Positions 17,884 to 27,378 of a stretch of 64,000 nucleotides of DNA are shown here, piece by piece. This DNA comes from Mesorhizobium sp. B2-1-8 (GTDB lineage Bacteria; Pseudomonadota; Alphaproteobacteria; Rhizobiales; Rhizobiaceae), in assembly GCF_006442545.2 (NCBI RefSeq), contig NZ_CP083952.1:4069501-4133500 (forward strand), in the 5' to 3' direction. The position numbers and the translations under genes were made by a program. The notes below the pieces were generated by a model. The model had not been told where the DNA came from, searched no databases, and saw only the letters and a list, made by a program, of their open reading frames with translations. Each line of letters starts with the position of its first letter. The stretch's first letter is position 1.

Positions 17884-18363
17884 TCGCTCGCGCTCCGACA
17901 GCGGACGCCGGAAACCGGCGTCGCGCCCGGCGATCAGCCAATAGACCAGCCCGGCCACCAGACCGGCGGCGGCGATGATGCCGATGTCGGCCCAGCGCTC
18001 CGGATCCACGTCCTCCGCCGCGCCCGGCCAGATCAGGAAGAAGCCGCCGGCCGCAGCGGCGGCGCCGAAGAGCATGTGCAGCAGGGCGCTGCGCAAGGAG
18101 AAGAACTCGGCGATCAACGCGAAGATCAGCGTCTGCGGCGCGGTCACCACAACCGTCAGGAAATAGATGAACATGCCGAGTGGCGGCACAACCAAGGCCG
18201 CGATCGGCGAGACGCCCATAAGGTCGAAATAGGCGGGCGCGCCGGGCAGGGAACTCAGTGCGGCATAGATCGCCACTACGGCGATCAGGCCAACCAATAT
18301 GGCGACGAGATAGCCGGCGAGCATCATCAGGACGCGCTTCATCAAGTGCTTCGCAGTCGACAT
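17869..18363 (-). CDS. Four-helix membrane protein of unknown function
   Basis: Counting from ATG 18363 the product has 164 residues with four hydrophobic segments (about 10-32, 51-80, 95-115 and 128-147) and an Arg-rich C-terminus. I do not recognise a family. The last 15 bases overlap the end of the L,D-transpeptidase gene tail to tail. An alternative ATG at 18369 adds two residues. Confidence 0.7.
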   Translation of the reverse strand: MSTAKHLMKRVLMMLAGYLVAILVGLIAVVAIYAALSSLPGAPAYFDLMGVSPIAALVVPPLGMFIYFLTVVVTAPQTLIFALIAEFFSLRSALLHMLFGAAAAAGGFFLIWPGAAEDVDPERWADIGIIAAAGLVAGLVYWLIAGRDAGFRRPLSERERLARG

Positions 18364-18478
18364 GCCCACCCCCGTGAGGCCCGTTCATCCTGCAATCAGC
18401 CATCAATGGCGAATTGACGCAAGGGTAGACAAAGACTGCCAGCGTGATGGCCCGATGCTGACGGATGAAACCCGCCGC

Positions 18479-19222
18479 TCAGGCGCCGCCGCACATATGC
18501 TGCGAATCCGGCAGAGCCCAGGAGCCTTTCGCGACGAGGTCGACGGAGTAAAAGACCCGGCCACGGTCGTCGTCCTTGGGGCAGTCCCTGGGAATCGAGA
18601 TCAAGCACATGACGACGGGATCGCCGACCTTCGAGGCGGCCAAGCCAGCCTCGCGATCATAGGAGACAGCGCCGCCACCATTGGTGAACGTGGCCGCGCT
18701 GCCCGCTTCGGGAGCGGCTGTTTCCAGCGGATCGTCGCCGAGCCGCGTGGTCAGCGTCTCGATGTGCGTCGATGCGCATTGGCCGATCGCCGAGGGCAGG
18801 GGCCGATCGTTATCCCCGGGGTTTCGAACGGCGGCTTCGAGCGCCTTCTTGCCAATCAGCGCGATGTTGTAGTCCTGCACCCAGGAAGGCCCATTTCCAT
18901 AGGTCTGCAAGGCGTTGTTGAGCGCGCTGACGATACAGGCCGTATCGCTCTTGCAGGCATTGCGGTCGGCGATCAGCCCGCGGGCAATCTTGCGCTTGTC
19001 GCCGCCGAACGCCGGCTCGAAACCCTTGAACGCCTTCGAAACCAGCAGATCGATCGCCGACAGCTGCGGGTCGGCGCAGATCGCGTTTTCCGCAGGCAAA
19101 GCAGCCTTGGCGCAGTCGAAGGATGGCCCATCGGCCCGTGCCGGAGAAACGGCAAGGAAGCCGCCAGCTAGGACGATGGCGAGTACAGACAGAAAATAGG
19201 TTCTAATGAAACATCGCATCAT
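18479..19222 (-). CDS. Secreted protein with LprI-like (DUF1311) N-terminal domain
   Basis: The product has 247 residues from ATG 19222, chosen because it begins the signal peptide MMRCFIRTYFLSVLAIVLAG; the mature start is after ARA. Residues about 35-100 show the LprI/DUF1311 pattern FDCAKAALPAENAICADPQL and ADRNACKSDTACIVSALN with four paired cysteines. The family includes periplasmic lysozyme inhibitors. The C-terminal 140 residues, with further cysteines (GQCAS, VMCLI), are not recognised. Lysozyme inhibition is only a family-based guess. Confidence 0.75.
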   Translation of the reverse strand: MMRCFIRTYFLSVLAIVLAGGFLAVSPARADGPSFDCAKAALPAENAICADPQLSAIDLLVSKAFKGFEPAFGGDKRKIARGLIADRNACKSDTACIVSALNNALQTYGNGPSWVQDYNIALIGKKALEAAVRNPGDNDRPLPSAIGQCASTHIETLTTRLGDDPLETAAPEAGSAATFTNGGGAVSYDREAGLAASKVGDPVVMCLISIPRDCPKDDDRGRVFYSVDLVAKGSWALPDSQHMCGGA

Positions 19223-19362
19223 GGCCCCAAGCCAAGAGGATTGCCCAAGGCGCGGCCCCGCACCGGCGCATAACATACTCCAGGATGGACAATTTGGGCG
19301 TCCGTTTCGTCGTTGAGAATGCCCGTAGGCAGCGCATTCGCGACGAGGATGTTCAACGAACT

Positions 19363-19620
19363 CTATTTTGGTTCGGCCGTCACAGGATCGAAGACGATTT
19401 CGACCTTTGCCTTGTCCGAGGTGTAATAGATGACGGTGTAGCCGTCCTTGTCCCAGTCGACCTCTTTCACGTAGCGAAATCCGTTACGCTGCTCGACCTT
19501 GGCGATGATCTCCGACAGCTTCTTGGCATTTGGTGGCGGCAGCGGATTTTCATCCGCGGCGAAAGCAGGCCCGGCGAAGAGAAGAACGGCGACGGAGGTC
19601 GCAAGCAGAAATCTGGACAT
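19363..19620 (-). CDS. Small secreted PepSY-like protein
   Basis: The product has 85 residues: a signal peptide (1-21, ending AFA) and one short PepSY-like domain with KLSEIIAKVEQRNGFRYVKE followed by strands VDWDKDGYTVIYYTSD. PepSY domains occur in the periplasm as protease inhibitors or sensory parts. Short single-domain forms are common in Rhizobiales. It is monocistronic. Confidence 0.78.
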   Translation of the reverse strand: MSRFLLATSVAVLLFAGPAFAADENPLPPPNAKKLSEIIAKVEQRNGFRYVKEVDWDKDGYTVIYYTSDKAKVEIVFDPVTAEPK

Positions 19621-19804
19621 GGTTTTCCCTCAAGTTTCGACGGAGGGAAACTCGCTGGTGTATCGGTTGGTTCCGGAGAGCAAGGAACCGTTCGACCCGG
19701 GCCGACATTTGTCTCTCGTCCCAGTAACCTTTTGTCTTGCGTGCCAGCAAGCTTTCAAGAGAATTTGGTCGCGACCGAACATCCAACGATTTCTTCAAGT
19801 TGGA

Positions 19805-19879
19805 TGGTGGGCGATGCAGGGATTGAACCTGCGACCCCACCCGTGTGAAGGGTGTGCTCTCCCGCTGAGCTAATCGCCC
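19805..19879 (-). tRNA. tRNA-Val (CAC)
   Basis: On the minus strand a full cloverleaf folds. The seven-base acceptor arms are GGGCGAT and ATCGCCC. The D arm is GCTC/GAGC and the anticodon stem CACCC/GGGTG carries the loop TTCACAC, giving anticodon CAC. The T arm is GCAGG/CCTGC with loop TTCAATC. The CCA end is encoded (19805-19807). Confidence 0.96.
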
Positions 19880-20018
19880 GCTCGTTGCCCGAAGGCCAAG
19901 CGAGCCGCGATATAAGGGAGGCCGGCCCGTTAAGTCAAGGCGGTGTCTGGTGTTCCCGCACAGATCGGATTTGCGGTCCCGCCATGGCCCGTTCAGGAGA
20001 GATTTTCATCGCCGGCGC

Positions 20019-20702
20019 TCAGTGTGCGGCGGCGCCGATCAGCCCTTGCGCCAGATCGAGCGTCAAAGCATCAAAATGCGATATCACCGCCGAGGGCTCG
20101 AACTCGCGCACATGACGGTCGGTGTAGCCGAAGTCGACGGCGACGACAGGAATGCCGGCGGCCTTGGCGGTGTCGATATCGGTTTGCGAATCGCCGACCA
20201 TCAAGGCGCGGTGCGGATCGCCGCCGGCCAGTTTGATGGTTTCGATCAGGTGGCGCGGATCGGGCTTGCGGAACGCGAACGTATCCTGTCCGGCAATTGC
20301 CGCGAAATGCCTGGTCAGGCCGAGCGCCTCTATCAGCGCCAGCGAGTTGGCTTCGTATTTGTTTGTGCAGATGGCCAGCAGATAGCCGGCCTTCTCAAAG
20401 CGGGCGATCGCCTCGATCACGCCGGGGTAGGGGCGGGATTTGCCCGGAATATTGTCGGTGTAGTGATCGAGGAACAGTTTCAGCAGCCGATCGTGCTCCT
20501 CGAGCTTGAGGGATCGTTGCTGCGCGGCATGCGCCCGTTCGATCATCACCCGGCCGCCATGGCCGACGAAGCGTTTGAAGCCGGCCTCGTCGACGGCCGC
20601 CAGTTCGCTGGCCGCCAGGCTGTGGTTGAGGCTGTCGAGCAGGTCCGGCGCCGTGTCAATCAGCGTCCCATCGAGATCGAACACGATGATCGGGCGACTC
20701 AT
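20019..20702 (-). CDS. gph: Phosphoglycolate phosphatase-type HAD hydrolase
   Basis: The product has 227 residues with the HAD motifs in order: FDLDGTLIDT (8-17, nucleophile D9 and acid D11), a Thr in AICTN (about 115), the Lys in FRKPDPRHL (about 149) and GDSQTDIDTAKAAGI (about 170-184). A helical cap lies between motif 1 and 2. This matches Gph, which removes 2-phosphoglycolate formed in DNA repair or photorespiration-like reactions. Related HAD enzymes can have other substrates, so the name is probable. rpiA is divergent, 250 bases away. Confidence 0.88.
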   Translation of the reverse strand: MSRPIIVFDLDGTLIDTAPDLLDSLNHSLAASELAAVDEAGFKRFVGHGGRVMIERAHAAQQRSLKLEEHDRLLKLFLDHYTDNIPGKSRPYPGVIEAIARFEKAGYLLAICTNKYEANSLALIEALGLTRHFAAIAGQDTFAFRKPDPRHLIETIKLAGGDPHRALMVGDSQTDIDTAKAAGIPVVAVDFGYTDRHVREFEPSAVISHFDALTLDLAQGLIGAAAH

Positions 20703-20830
20703 GATCCATCCTGAGCAGGTTTGTGCATCGGCAGGCGATAGCGGCTGCGACGCGTTAAGGCAAGCAGACTGGTGGCGCCGTCGCCGAGGGCTTTGACCCG
20801 ACCTGCAAAAATGCTAGGAGCCCGAAACGC

Positions 20831-20932
20831 CAAAGCGCGTCGCGTCGAAACGGACCCATGTGACGCGCTTTTGGTCTTTGTTTCATGCATGTCGTTTTCC
20901 CAGAACCGAGGTCACTTTTGGGCGACATGCAT
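20831..20932. repeat. Composite palindromic intergenic element (RIME-like)
   Basis: Two adjacent palindromic modules lie upstream of rpiA. Module A has arms at 20831-20841 (CAAAGCGCGTC) and 20862-20873 (GACGCGCTTTTG). Module B has perfect ten-base arms at 20885-20894 (ATGCATGTCG) and 20923-20932 (CGACATGCAT). About 100 bases with two large palindromes is the layout of Rhizobium intergenic mosaic elements. Module B recurs at 55303-55348. Confidence 0.8.
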
Positions 20933-20955
20933 CAGGTTTCGGGGCAGCAAGCAGT

Positions 20956-21687
20956 ATGGATGCCAGACAATTGAAGGTCGAGGCCGCGCGGGCCGCCCTT
21001 GTCCATGTCAGCGACGGCATGCGGCTTGGCATCGGCACCGGCACCACCGCGGAGGAGTTCGTGCGGCTGCTGGCCGACAAAGTTGCCTCCGGCATGACCA
21101 TAACAGGCGTGCCAACCTCGGAACGCACTGCTGCGCTGTGCCGCGAACTCGGCGTGCCGCTGTCGACGCTGGAGGAAACACCCGAGCTCGATCTCACCGT
21201 TGACGGCGCCGACGAGGTCGATCCGGAGCTGACATTGATCAAGGGCGGCGGCGGCGCATTGCTGCGCGAGAAGATCGTGGCCGCGGCCTCGCAGCGCATG
21301 ATCGTCATCGCCGACCGTTCGAAGATGGTCGAGACGCTCGGCCGGTTTCCTCTTCCCATCGAAGTCAACCGGTTCGGCCTGCGCGCGACCGAGATCGCCG
21401 TGGCCATGGCGGCTGGAAATCTCGGCCTTTCCGGTCCGGTGACATTGAGGATGACGGGAGGCCAGCCTTTTGTTACAGACGGCGGCCATTTTATCCTCGA
21501 TGCATCTTTTGGCCGCATTCCGGATACAAGAGCGCTTTCGAATGCTCTCCACGCCATTCCTGGCGTGGTCGAGCATGGTCTTTTCATCGGGCTGGCGTCA
21601 GCGGCCATCATCGCCGGCGGCGACGGTATCGAAACTGTCCATGCCGCCCGAAAACCAGGGAGTTCTATCGATCATGACGTTGCATAA
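20956..21687 (+). CDS. rpiA: Ribose-5-phosphate isomerase A
   Basis: The product has 243 residues with RpiA signatures: [11 protein letters not shown] (25-35, phosphate loop), [10 protein letters not shown] (about 83-92) and [15 protein letters not shown] (about 98-112, catalytic Glu/Lys region). It interconverts ribose 5-phosphate and ribulose 5-phosphate in the pentose phosphate pathway. The start at 20956 begins the conserved [10 protein letters not shown] helix; an open frame from 20860 crosses the repeat and is rejected. Its 3' end overlaps the next gene by 14 bases. Confidence 0.96.
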   Translation: MDARQLKVEAARAALVHVSDGMRLGIGTGTTAEEFVRLLADKVASGMTITGVPTSERTAALCRELGVPLSTLEETPELDLTVDGADEVDPELTLIKGGGGALLREKIVAAASQRMIVIADRSKMVETLGRFPLPIEVNRFGLRATEIAVAMAAGNLGLSGPVTLRMTGGQPFVTDGGHFILDASFGRIPDTRALSNALHAIPGVVEHGLFIGLASAAIIAGGDGIETVHAARKPGSSIDHDVA

Positions 21688-22297
21688 CCGGGTTCGCCGT
21701 CTTTCCGTCCTCGTGGCGGCTTCGGCCGTCTTCGCGTTCTCCTCGCCTGTCTTCGCGCAGGACGTCACGGAATCGCATCTGAAGGCCGCACGCGCGGCAG
21801 TCGCTGCGATCCACGCGACCGACCCGTTCGACAACATCCTGCCGCAGGCCGCCGCGGCGCTCGAATCGCAGCTCATCCAGAAGAATCCTGACATGCAGGA
21901 GCTGATCGGCAAGACGATCAACGAGAAGGCGCTGGCGATGGCCTCGCGCCGCGCGGATCTCGAGAAGGAAGCGGCTCTTGCCTATGCGAAGGTGTTTTCC
22001 GAAAAGGAACTCACCGACATCGCGGCCTTCTACAGCTCCGAGTCGGGAAAGAAGCTGCTCGACAGCGGCCCGACCGTGACGCGCGACCTCGTCAAGGCCG
22101 CCGACATCTGGCAGAACGGCGTAGCTCGCGATCTTGCCCAGCAGGTCGGCGAAACGCTGGCGGCGGCAGCAAAAGCGAAGGCGCCGGCTGCGCCTGCGCC
22201 CGCCGCCGATGGCGCCGCTCCGGCCGACAATGCGGCACCGGCGGATGGCGCCGCACCCGCGGACGGTTCGGCTCCTGCCGACGACACGCAGAACTGA
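21674..22297 (+). CDS. Secreted DUF2059 protein with Ala/Pro/Asp repeat tail
   Basis: The product has 207 residues: a signal peptide (about 1-28, ending VFA) and a DUF2059 helical domain (about 30-165) including [20 protein letters not shown]. The tail (about 168-205) is made of repeated units close to GAAPAD. The family is periplasmic and of unknown function. The start lies 14 bases inside rpiA in another frame, a common arrangement in rhizobia, so the two are cotranscribed. A clear terminator follows. Confidence 0.87.
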   Translation: MTLHNRVRRLSVLVAASAVFAFSSPVFAQDVTESHLKAARAAVAAIHATDPFDNILPQAAAALESQLIQKNPDMQELIGKTINEKALAMASRRADLEKEAALAYAKVFSEKELTDIAAFYSSESGKKLLDSGPTVTRDLVKAADIWQNGVARDLAQQVGETLAAAAKAKAPAAPAPAADGAAPADNAAPADGAAPADGSAPADDTQN

Positions 22298-22333
22298 TCC
22301 TGCATGTCAAACGCGGCCTTTGCGGCCATCTGT

Positions 22334-22362
22334 AAAGCCCGGCCTGTCCGGGCTTTTCTTTT
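22334..22362 (+). terminator. Rho-independent terminator after rpiA-DUF2059
   Basis: The arms AAAGCCCGG and CCGGGCTTTT enclose a five-base loop and are followed by more T residues. It closes the rpiA transcript before gor. Confidence 0.88.
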
Positions 22363-22416
22363 GGTGGTTTGCGGCCTACCTGTCACTCACATTTTTGGCG
22401 TTCAAGGAGCCGCTTC

Positions 22417-23808
22417 ATGGCCGGTTATGATTACGACCTCTTCGTCATCGGCGGCGGCTCCGGCGGGGTGAGGGCGGCGCGGGTCGCGGCAGTGCTCGGC
22501 AAGCGCGTCGGCATCGCCGAAGAGTACCGTTTCGGCGGCACGTGCGTCATCAGGGGCTGCGTGCCCAAGAAACTCTATGTCTATGCTTCGCAATTTCCCG
22601 AGCATTTCGCCGACGCCGCCGGCTATGGCTGGACGGTGCCGGAAGCCAGTTTCGACTGGCGGACGCTGGTCGCCAACAAGGACCGCGAGATCAGCCGCCT
22701 GGAAGCGATCTACAAGAAGAACGTCGAGGGCTCGGGCGGCGAGGCCTTTCATTCGCGGGCGATGATCGTCGACCCGCACGTGATCCATCTCCTGAGCGAG
22801 GACCGCACCGTCACCGCCGATCAGATCCTGATCGCCACCGGCGGCCGTCCGGCGGCGCATCCGGCACTGCCTGGGCATGAACACTGCATTTTCTCCAACG
22901 AGGCGTTCGACCTCGAGGAACTGCCGAAGGCGATCATGATCGAGGGCGGCGGCTATATCGCGGTCGAGTTCGCCAACATCTTCCACGGGCTCGGCGTAGA
23001 CACCACGCTGGTCTATCGCGGCAAGGAAATTCTTGGCCGCTTCGACATGGACCTGCGGCGCACGCTGCATGAGACGATGGAAAAGAAGGGGATAAAAATC
23101 CTTTGCCATTCCGTCTCCGAATCGGTCAGCAAGCGACCGGACGGGCGGCTCGACGCGCAGCTCATCAGCGGGCAGGTGCTGACGGTCGACCAGGTGATGC
23201 TGGCCATCGGCCGTATCCCCAACACCGAGAATATGGGGCTGGAAGGCGTAGGCATCGAGATGACCACCGCGACGGGTGCGATCAAGGTCGATGACTATTC
23301 CCGCACCAACATCGACAATATCTGGGCAATCGGGGATGTCACCAACCGCGTGCAGCTGACGCCGGTGGCGATTCACGAAGCCATGTGCTTCGTCGAGACG
23401 GCGTTCAAGGGCAATCCGACGGCGCCCGACCACGACACGATCGCGACCGCGGTCTTTTCGCAACCGGAAATCGGCACGGTCGGCTTGTCGGAGGACGAAG
23501 CCGTCAAGCGTTTCGCCGATATCGAAATCTACCGCGCCAGCTTCCGGCCGATGCGGCACACGTTGTCGGGCCGTGACGAAAAGATGCTGATCAAGCTGGT
23601 CGTCGACGGCGCTTCGCGCAAGGTTCTCGGCGCCCACATACTGGGGCCGGATGCCGGCGAAATGGCCCAGCTGCTCGGCATCCCCCTGAAGGCGGGGCTG
23701 ACCAAGGATGATTTCGACCGCACCATGGCCGTGCATCCGACCGCGGCAGAAGAGCTCGTCACCATGTACAAGCCGACCTATCGTGTGAAGGACGGCGAGC
23801 GCGTCTGA
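22417..23808 (+). CDS. gor: Glutathione-disulfide reductase
   Basis: The product has 463 residues. The FAD-binding GGGSGG (12-17) is followed by the redox pair C43/C48 in GGTCVIRGCVPKK, the NADP domain GGGYIAVEFANIFHGLG (about 176-192) and the C-terminal catalytic HPTAAEE. This is a full-length class I disulfide reductase that keeps glutathione reduced with NADPH. The start follows aaggag at 22404-22409 and begins the conserved YDYDLFVIGGG. It is convergent to mgtE. Confidence 0.96.
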   Translation: MAGYDYDLFVIGGGSGGVRAARVAAVLGKRVGIAEEYRFGGTCVIRGCVPKKLYVYASQFPEHFADAAGYGWTVPEASFDWRTLVANKDREISRLEAIYKKNVEGSGGEAFHSRAMIVDPHVIHLLSEDRTVTADQILIATGGRPAAHPALPGHEHCIFSNEAFDLEELPKAIMIEGGGYIAVEFANIFHGLGVDTTLVYRGKEILGRFDMDLRRTLHETMEKKGIKILCHSVSESVSKRPDGRLDAQLISGQVLTVDQVMLAIGRIPNTENMGLEGVGIEMTTATGAIKVDDYSRTNIDNIWAIGDVTNRVQLTPVAIHEAMCFVETAFKGNPTAPDHDTIATAVFSQPEIGTVGLSEDEAVKRFADIEIYRASFRPMRHTLSGRDEKMLIKLVVDGASRKVLGAHILGPDAGEMAQLLGIPLKAGLTKDDFDRTMAVHPTAAEELVTMYKPTYRVKDGERV

Positions 23809-23849
23809 CGCGCCGCCGCCAGCCTTGGCCGGCGGCTGCAGTCCAACCG

Positions 23850-25214
23850 CTACAGCAACGTGCCGCGCAGGATGACCAGCGCCACCGAGAAATAGATCAC
23901 CAGTCCGGTGACATCGACCAGCGTGGCGACAAACGGCGCGGATGCGCTGGCCGGGTCGAAACCGATCCGTTTCAGGGCGAACGGCAGCATCGATCCCGAC
24001 AGCGAGCCGAAGGTGACGATGCCGACCAGTGCAGCACCAACCGTCGCGGCAATCAGCGGCCAATGCGGGCCATAGTCGTAGAAGCCCATATATTGCCAGA
24101 GCACGATGCGGCAGACGCCGACCACGCCGAGCATGGCGCCAAGCACGAGGCCGGTGGGCAATTCGCGCAACGCCACCCGCCACCAGTCGCGAAGGCCGAT
24201 CTCGCGCAGCGCCAGCGCGCGGATGACCAGCGATGTCGCCTGCGAGCCGGAATTGCCGCCGGAGCTCATGATCAGCGGGATGAACAGCGTCAGAACGATC
24301 GCTTTCTCCAGCTCGCCCTCATAGCTTTGCATCGCATTGGCCGTCAGCATCTCGCTGATGAACAGCGCGCAGAGCCAGCCGCCACGCTTCTTGATCATGG
24401 CGAGGAAGCTCATCTTCATATACGGCTCGTCCAGAGCCTCCATGCCGCCGAAGCGATGCACGTCCTGCGTGGTCTCCTCGATCATCGTGTCGATGATGTC
24501 GTCGATGGTGACGATGCCGAGAATCTTGCCGTGGTCGACCACCGGAACGGCGAGCAAATCGTATTTGGAGATCGTCTGCGCCAGGTTTTCGCGGTCGGTC
24601 AGCGGGCTGACCGTCACCGGCATGCGGTCGGGCGCCACCGACAGGATCGAGTCATCAGGCTCACCGGTGATGAGCCGGCGTAAACCCGTCGACCGCACCA
24701 GGAGGTGTGTCTGCGGATCGACGATGTAGATTGCATAGATGGTCTCGCGCGTCCGCTCGACCTTGCGAATGTAGTCGAGCGTGCGCCCGACGGTCCAGTC
24801 GGAGGGAACGCTGACGAACTCCGTCGTCATGATCGAGGCGGCGCTGCCTTCGGGATAGCCCAGAATGGAAAGCAGGGTCGCGCGCAGTGGCGGGGCCAGT
24901 GCGCCGAGCAGCTCGGAGCGTGCCGGCTCGTCGAGCTCGCGCAGGATGTCGGCCGCACGGTCGACGGACATGGCGGTGAGCAGCCTACTCGCCTTGGGAC
25001 GAGGCAGGGCCTCCGCCAGTTCGGGCGCGCTCTCGAGCTCAGGCTGATCGAATATCTCGACCAGCCGTTCGAAGGGTACAGCGCAAAGCAGCTCCGTCGC
25101 GGTTTCGCGCGATTCACGATTGAGCGCCTCGACAACGTCGGCGACGTGATCATTGGCGAGGATGCGGGCGATGGCGACGGCCTCGTCGTCCGCTACGGGG
25201 AAAAATTCGTTCAT
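23850..25214 (-). CDS. mgtE: Magnesium transporter MgtE
   Basis: The product has 454 residues with the full MgtE order: an N-terminal superhelical domain, two CBS domains (the second around PVVDHGKILGIVTIDDIID) and five membrane helices starting near residue 285. The pore signature region SSGGNSGSQATSLVIRAL (about 316-333) is present. It is a Mg2+-gated channel for Mg2+ uptake in the inner membrane, with the cytosolic domains sensing Mg2+. No M-box-like leader was recognised in the 271 bases upstream. Confidence 0.95.
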   Translation of the reverse strand: MNEFFPVADDEAVAIARILANDHVADVVEALNRESRETATELLCAVPFERLVEIFDQPELESAPELAEALPRPKASRLLTAMSVDRAADILRELDEPARSELLGALAPPLRATLLSILGYPEGSAASIMTTEFVSVPSDWTVGRTLDYIRKVERTRETIYAIYIVDPQTHLLVRSTGLRRLITGEPDDSILSVAPDRMPVTVSPLTDRENLAQTISKYDLLAVPVVDHGKILGIVTIDDIIDTMIEETTQDVHRFGGMEALDEPYMKMSFLAMIKKRGGWLCALFISEMLTANAMQSYEGELEKAIVLTLFIPLIMSSGGNSGSQATSLVIRALALREIGLRDWWRVALRELPTGLVLGAMLGVVGVCRIVLWQYMGFYDYGPHWPLIAATVGAALVGIVTFGSLSGSMLPFALKRIGFDPASASAPFVATLVDVTGLVIYFSVALVILRGTLL

Positions 25215-25485
25215 GGCTCACTCCTTGCCATCCGGCAGGACATGAACCATTCAGGTCACGTCTAGGCGGACGGCGGTTGCGTTCGACTGTGACTGTCGCC
25301 AGGCATGGCGCGGTGACCTTTCCGCTTGCGGGTTCGATTTTGACTGTCTGCAAGCCGGCGCAACATAGGAGCGCGCCTTGCCGAGTCAATCGCGGTGAGG
25401 GAGGAAAACAGTGCCGAACGGCGCTGATCGCAAGACTGTGATCACTGTCCGCCGTTTGACGCGGCAAGTCCCGGTGACATCACCG

Positions 25486-27378
25486 TTATTTCTGCTTCAG
25501 CCGGCGCGAGAAACGCGTCCATTTGTCCTCGACCGGCCTTGGCTGGGCCAGGATCGTGGTGAGTTCGAGGGGCAGGCTCGGGGCGAGCGGCTTCTTCGTG
25601 GCGACGCCGTCGGCGATCAGGACCATCGAGTGGTAGAACTCGGTGCCGGCAGCCGATCTCGGCGCCACGGCTTCGTGCATGACGCTGATCACCGTCACAT
25701 CGGGGCAGTTGTCCTTGATGGCCTGGTGGAAGGCAATCTTGCCGTCAGGGTCGAGAGCACCGGTCGCCTCGTCGAGGAACAACAGTCCCGGTTGTTGCAG
25801 TATGATACGAGCCACCACCAGCTTCTGTTTCTGGCCGCCCGACAGGACCTGATCCCAGCTTTTGCCCTCGCGGCTTTCATTGGCGATGTGTTCGATGAAA
25901 TCGCCAAGGCCAGCCTTGTGCAGCGCCGACGCGACCTGGGCATCGCCATGGTCGCGTTCGGAGCCCGGCAGGCAAACCAGCTGCTTCAAAGACACCTGCG
26001 GCAGCTTGACCTCCTGGGCGGCATAAAAACTCTTCACGCCCTCGGGGAAGACGATGGTGCCGCGACCATAGGGCCACAGGCCGTTGATCGCCTTGATCAG
26101 CGAGGTCTTGCCGCAACCGGATTCACCTTTCAGGAAGGTCCATTCGCCGCGCCGGAAGCGCAGGTTGGCGGAGCTGAGGAAGGGCGTCGCGTCCTCGCCC
26201 TGATGCGCCAATTCCAGCTTCTGGATGGTCAGGCCGAAAACCGGATTCTGGCTGGCGTAGTGGAAATCGGAACGGCCGCTCTGGCTGTAAAATACCTGTG
26301 GGTGCTGGACATTCTCGATCGCGTTGGCGAGCTCCGTCACACGCTGGCTGTTGGCGCGAAGCGTGGCGATAGCGGGCATGACATGGATAAACCACGAACA
26401 CTGGCTGATGAGCTGGGCCACCATTTCGGAGCCGGTGATGTAGCCTTTATAGTCCAGGCGGCTGTGGATGAACGGCAGCAGGCCTGGAGCATAGGCTACG
26501 ATACGGGCGCCGACGAAGTTGTAGATCAGCTCGAACGACATATAGCTGGTGTTGACGACATTCAGCCGTCCCCAGGTGCGATCGATGTCGACGTAGAGCC
26601 GGTCGTGCATCATTTTCTGCACGCCCTCGCCATGTGAGGCGGCGACATGGAAACTGCGGCGCAGAAATGTCGTCAGTTCGCTACGATAGCTTCCCTCCGC
26701 CTTCTGCATGCGAATATTGAGACGTTCCAGCAGGCTGCCGAGCTTGACTGCGATCCAGGTATTGAGGGGCACGTAAGTGGCGACCGCGAGAAGGGCGAGA
26801 ATAGCGCTGCCGTAGCTGCCAAGGAACTCCAGACCTTTGACCTCCACGGACGATTGCAACAGGTTCTGGCCGATAAAGTAGAGCGAAGTCGCCAACCCCA
26901 GCACGCCCATGGCGAGGCCGATCGCACCGCCGGTCATGTCCTTGATCGATTCCTGGATGCGCTGGTCGACATTGTCGGGCGCAACGATGCCGCCGTCCGC
27001 GGCACCATGTTGAGCATGGAAATGGGTATGGTTGCCGTCGAGCAGGGCCTGGTTGAATTGGTCGTTCAGCCAGCCACGCCATTTGCGGTGCAAGGTTGCC
27101 GAGACGAGATTGCGTATACCGGTAAAGCCGGCATCCTTGAGCAGGACCAGCAGTACCAGTACGCCGGCGTTGGTCAGGATTGTCTCCAGCGGGCGGGTGT
27201 TGGCTGCGTCGTGCAGGAAGGCGATCGAATTCACCAATTCGCCCGAAGCCACGGCGAACCACACGCTGGCCTTGCTGGACAGCGCGGTGAGCAACGCGAT
27301 CACCAGCGTCAGCGTCCAGGCTTCCTTCCAGCGGTCCGAGACCCAGTAGGCTCGCATGAGCCCCCAGAAATTGCGCAT
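25486..27378 (-). CDS. ABC transporter, fused membrane and ATPase domains (YddA/ABC_membrane_2 type)
   Basis: From ATG 27378 the product has 630 residues. About six membrane helices occupy the first 330 residues. The ATPase domain follows, with Walker A GESGCGKTS, signature LSGGQKQK and Walker B LLFLDEAT. The membrane half (SYMSFELIYNFVGARIVAYA and similar) resembles the ABC_membrane_2/SbmA-like class that moves peptides, vitamins or acyl compounds. The frame is open to a TTG at 27483; neither start has a good ribosome site, and 27378 is chosen because conserved-looking sequence begins there. Confidence 0.85.
   Translation of the reverse strand: MRNFWGLMRAYWVSDRWKEAWTLTLVIALLTALSSKASVWFAVASGELVNSIAFLHDAANTRPLETILTNAGVLVLLVLLKDAGFTGIRNLVSATLHRKWRGWLNDQFNQALLDGNHTHFHAQHGAADGGIVAPDNVDQRIQESIKDMTGGAIGLAMGVLGLATSLYFIGQNLLQSSVEVKGLEFLGSYGSAILALLAVATYVPLNTWIAVKLGSLLERLNIRMQKAEGSYRSELTTFLRRSFHVAASHGEGVQKMMHDRLYVDIDRTWGRLNVVNTSYMSFELIYNFVGARIVAYAPGLLPFIHSRLDYKGYITGSEMVAQLISQCSWFIHVMPAIATLRANSQRVTELANAIENVQHPQVFYSQSGRSDFHYASQNPVFGLTIQKLELAHQGEDATPFLSSANLRFRRGEWTFLKGESGCGKTSLIKAINGLWPYGRGTIVFPEGVKSFYAAQEVKLPQVSLKQLVCLPGSERDHGDAQVASALHKAGLGDFIEHIANESREGKSWDQVLSGGQKQKLVVARIILQQPGLLFLDEATGALDPDGKIAFHQAIKDNCPDVTVISVMHEAVAPRSAAGTEFYHSMVLIADGVATKKPLAPSLPLELTTILAQPRPVEDKWTRFSRRLKQK

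Noticed and set aside
23812..23837. GC-rich hairpin between gor and mgtE as a terminator
   Set aside because: The arms pair, but there is no T-run on either strand; only a weak structural case remains.
22402..24183. 593-codon minus-strand frame over gor and the end of mgtE
   Set aside because: It is antisense to gor, which has all catalytic motifs; no domain is visible in the antisense product.
25411..26637. 408-codon plus-strand reading frame with a GTG start after gagggaggaaaaca
   Set aside because: It runs antisense through the ATPase domain of the fused ABC transporter, and its protein has no family motifs. High GC makes long antisense frames common.
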